From Synergistaceae bacterium (lineage in GTDB: Bacteria > Synergistota > Synergistia > Synergistales > Synergistaceae), in NCBI GenBank assembly GCA_028702015.1, contig JAQVPO010000061.1, positions 1-7,638 of the forward strand: 7,638 nt of DNA, written 5' to 3'. Of this stretch, positions 6,016 through 7,638 are shown one piece after another; positions within the stretch are counted from its first letter, which is position 1, and each line of letters begins with the position of its first letter. Position numbers and translations under genes: made by a program. The notes below the pieces were generated by a model that worked only from the letters and a program-made list of their open reading frames with translations, was not told where the DNA came from and ran no database searches.

Positions 6016-7025
6016 TATCGATCGTTCAGCTCCTTTATGCGCGGCGGCTCAAAAATACCTGCTTCAGTTATTATTCCTTTGATCAGATCTGCAGGAGTCA
6101 CGTCAAAAGCAGGATTCCATACTTTAGCTCTCTCATCAACCAGGATTTCACTGCCTAGCCTTTTTACTTCGCTGTGATCCCTCTCTTCAATAGGGATAGA
6201 GGTGCCATTAGGGCAGTTAAAGTCTATGGTGCTTATGGGAGCAGCAATATAAAACGGCACATTATGTTTTTGAGCAGAGATTGCCAGACCATAGGTGCCT
6301 ATTTTATTAGCAGTGTCTCCGTTAAGGGCTATCCTGTCTGCACCGGTTATAACAGCATCGATCTTCTCTCTTGACATAAGGAAAGCTGACATGGAATCAC
6401 AGATAACTGTAACATCAAACCCATCTTCGCATAGCTCAAAAGCTGTCAGGCGCCCGCCCTGGAACCGAGGTCTGGTCTCGTCAGCATATATCCTGAGTTT
6501 CTTGCCGGCTTCCCTTGCGGCTCTAAAAACGCCCAGCGCTGTTCCGTAACCCGCAGTAGCAAGCGCACCTGCATTGCAGTGCGTTATTACCGCTGCCCTG
6601 TCCGGAAGTATACCAGCGCCGTTAACACCGATCATTCTGTTGATAGAGCGATCTTCTTTATCTATTTTTACAGCTTCAGATTCAAGCCTTAAATATAATT
6701 CAGGGGAATTCTTATATTCGTTATAAACTGACCGCATTTTTTCAATAGACCAGAATAGGTTGACTGCAGTAGGTCTGGTGGCAGAAAGCCTAAAAAGGGC
6801 TTCATCAATCTTTGATGGATCATGGTAAGCAGCAAGAACCACGCCGTATGCTGCAGCTACACCAATTGCAGGAGCACCTCTTACCGTCATATCTTCAATT
6901 GCCCCTGCGGTCTCCTCATAAGTCCGGCACAAGACAAATCCGACAGATGCCGGTATCTTTCTCTGGTCAAGCAGGCGCAGCATAGGAGTTTCGCTGATCC
7001 ATTCTATTGTTTCCGGCAGCATCAT
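6012..7025 (-). CDS. mtnA: Methylthioribose-1-phosphate isomerase (may also act on 5-deoxyribose-1-phosphate)
   Basis: Isomerises 5-methylthioribose-1-phosphate to methylthioribulose-1-phosphate in MTA salvage; some members also take 5-deoxyribose-1-phosphate in 5'-deoxyadenosine disposal. It belongs to the eIF2B-alpha/MtnA fold. From the chosen start it has 337 aa, a normal length. Diagnostic blocks are LRLLDQRKIP near the N-terminus, VRGAPAIGVAAAYG (about 48-61), ITHCNAGALATAGYGT with the catalytic Cys near C150, ADETRPRFQGGRLTAFEL, CDSMSAF, and ITGADRIALNGDTANKIGT with the catalytic Asp near D230. These separate it from true eIF2B subunits. A GTG at 7031 is possible but overlaps the ribosome site (GAGG 7034-7031); ATG at 7025 or 7022 is spaced 5 or 8 nt and is better. 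It follows xseA by about 95 nt. No methylthioribose kinase or MTA phosphorylase gene is in the window. Confidence 0.95.
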   Translation of the reverse strand: MMLPETIEWISETPMLRLLDQRKIPASVGFVLCRTYEETAGAIEDMTVRGAPAIGVAAAYGVVLAAYHDPSKIDEALFRLSATRPTAVNLFWSIEKMRSVYNEYKNSPELYLRLESEAVKIDKEDRSINRMIGVNGAGILPDRAAVITHCNAGALATAGYGTALGVFRAAREAGKKLRIYADETRPRFQGGRLTAFELCEDGFDVTVICDSMSAFLMSREKIDAVITGADRIALNGDTANKIGTYGLAISAQKHNVPFYIAAPISTIDFNCPNGTSIPIEERDHSEVKRLGSEILVDERAKVWNPAFDVTPADLIKGIITEAGIFEPPRIKELNDRY

Positions 7026-7030
7026 GCTCA

Positions 7031-7034
7031 CCTC
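7031..7034 (-). promoter_or_regulatory. Ribosome binding site of mtnA, argues against a GTG start
   Basis: GAGG, extending to GAGGTG as a longer anti-Shine-Dalgarno match, includes the GTG at 7031-7029. That GTG therefore cannot be the start served by this site. The ATG codons at 7025 and 7022 follow at 5 and 8 nt. Confidence 0.6.
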
Positions 7035-7121
7035 TTTTGTACTTATTCAATTTCAAATTTTAAAATATCCAGCAGCTTTTATCTTACACCGGCTTAAGCT
7101 GTAGATCCTGTATGAAGAAAG

Positions 7122-7637
7122 TCAGTTCTCTCTGGTAATACTTTTTATCTCCGTATCTGCATGTCCGTCTCTGAAGTATATGGCAACGGGCTGATGCTCA
7201 TAAAGCGATGAAACATCCTTGATCATGTTTCCTTCGGCGTCCCTGCATATTACGAACCCTCTTGAGATAACGTTCAGCGGGGATAGGCTGTTCAGTGCGC
7301 CGGCAGCAGAGGAAAGCATAGACTCTGCATCAGAAAGCCTGTGTGTCATATTCTTTATAAAAGAGCTGTTTGCATTGTTTATATATTCAGATAAAGGGAG
7401 ACAGATTCCCCTGGTAATACTGAAATTAAGCCGCCTTTTAGAATCAGCCAGGTCCGAAGCGATATTTAAAAGCCTTTTATTAACATGGGAATTCATTGAT
7501 CGCATTGAACCTTTAAGATAGGCAGAGAGTTCTTTAGAATCAGGAAAGACCCTTTCTGCAGCACCGGAAGGTGTCGGTGCGGACGCGTCTGCTGCCAGGT
7601 CTGAAAGAGTTTTATCAACCGGATGTCCCAGACCGGT
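7122..7637 (-). CDS. xseA: Exodeoxyribonuclease VII large subunit, C-terminal part (5' end off the window)
   Basis: XseA pairs with several copies of the small subunit XseB to degrade single-stranded DNA to oligonucleotides in the cytoplasm. The visible 171 residues open in the catalytic core at GLGHPVDKTLSDLAADASA followed by PTPSGAAE, equivalent to the family GHETD-x-T and APTPSAAAE blocks. A helical, coiled-coil-like stretch follows (about visible residues 37-120), then the C-terminal SPLNVISRGFVICRD segment. The N-terminal OB-fold and first half of the core lie beyond the right edge. The part after the PTPSGAAE block is about 140-150 residues, clearly shorter than in E. coli, where this segment is well over 200; the coiled coil is reduced. 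It is not followed directly by xseB, the common neighbour, but by mtnA. An internal Met could look like a start, but homology continues upstream of it to the edge. Confidence 0.94.
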   Translation of the reverse strand, partial: TGLGHPVDKTLSDLAADASAPTPSGAAERVFPDSKELSAYLKGSMRSMNSHVNKRLLNIASDLADSKRRLNFSITRGICLPLSEYINNANSSFIKNMTHRLSDAESMLSSAAGALNSLSPLNVISRGFVICRDAEGNMIKDVSSLYEHQPVAIYFRDGHADTEIKSITREN

Positions 7638-7638
7638 A

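Noticed and set aside
7032..7121. Promoter or terminator between xseA and mtnA
   Set aside because: TAAAAT and a 6-bp CAGCTT/AAGCTG stem are present, but there is no -35 at the right distance and the stem has a long loop and a weak T run. The gap is too ordinary to call either.

Overview
The window is a compact bacterial stretch with every recognisable gene on the minus strand. In transcription order (right to left) it holds: the 3' end of xseA (exonuclease VII large subunit); mtnA (methylthioribose-1-phosphate isomerase); a 284-bp non-coding or poorly understood leader; ahcY (adenosylhomocysteinase, short archaeal/Thermotoga type); mtaD (SAH/MTA/5'-deoxyadenosine-type deaminase); a 150-200-bp gap with an alaS promoter candidate inside a long palindrome; alaS (alanyl-tRNA synthetase); and the 5' part of ruvX/yqgF, which runs off the left edge. 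I see no mobile element, CRISPR array, tRNA or rRNA.

The organism is most likely an anaerobic bacterium with a moderate G+C content. The short adenosylhomocysteinase (416 aa, without the C-terminal Lys/Tyr tail) and the deaminase beside it recall Thermotogota, Synergistota and archaea; from protein style I lean to Synergistota, with low confidence. GTG and TTG starts, strong AGGAGG-type ribosome sites and 4-nt ATGA/GTGA overlaps are used freely.

The metabolic core is mtnA, ahcY and mtaD, all handling the nucleoside by-products of S-adenosylmethionine use (SAH, MTA, 5'-deoxyadenosine). ahcY and mtaD overlap by 4 nt (ATGA) and are surely cotranscribed. Their pairing allows a deamination-first route (SAH to S-inosylhomocysteine, then hydrolysis), as described for Methanocaldococcus. 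MtnA acts on the 1-phosphate sugar made after deamination and phosphorolysis of MTA or 5'-deoxyadenosine; the phosphorylase itself is not in the window. alaS and ruvX form a second unit, with the ruvX ribosome site overlapping the alaS stop.

The parts most worth a second look are the 284-bp region upstream of ahcY, which has a good promoter candidate, mutually exclusive stems and an unexplained open frame that overlaps the ahcY start by GTGA, and the palindrome over the alaS promoter.
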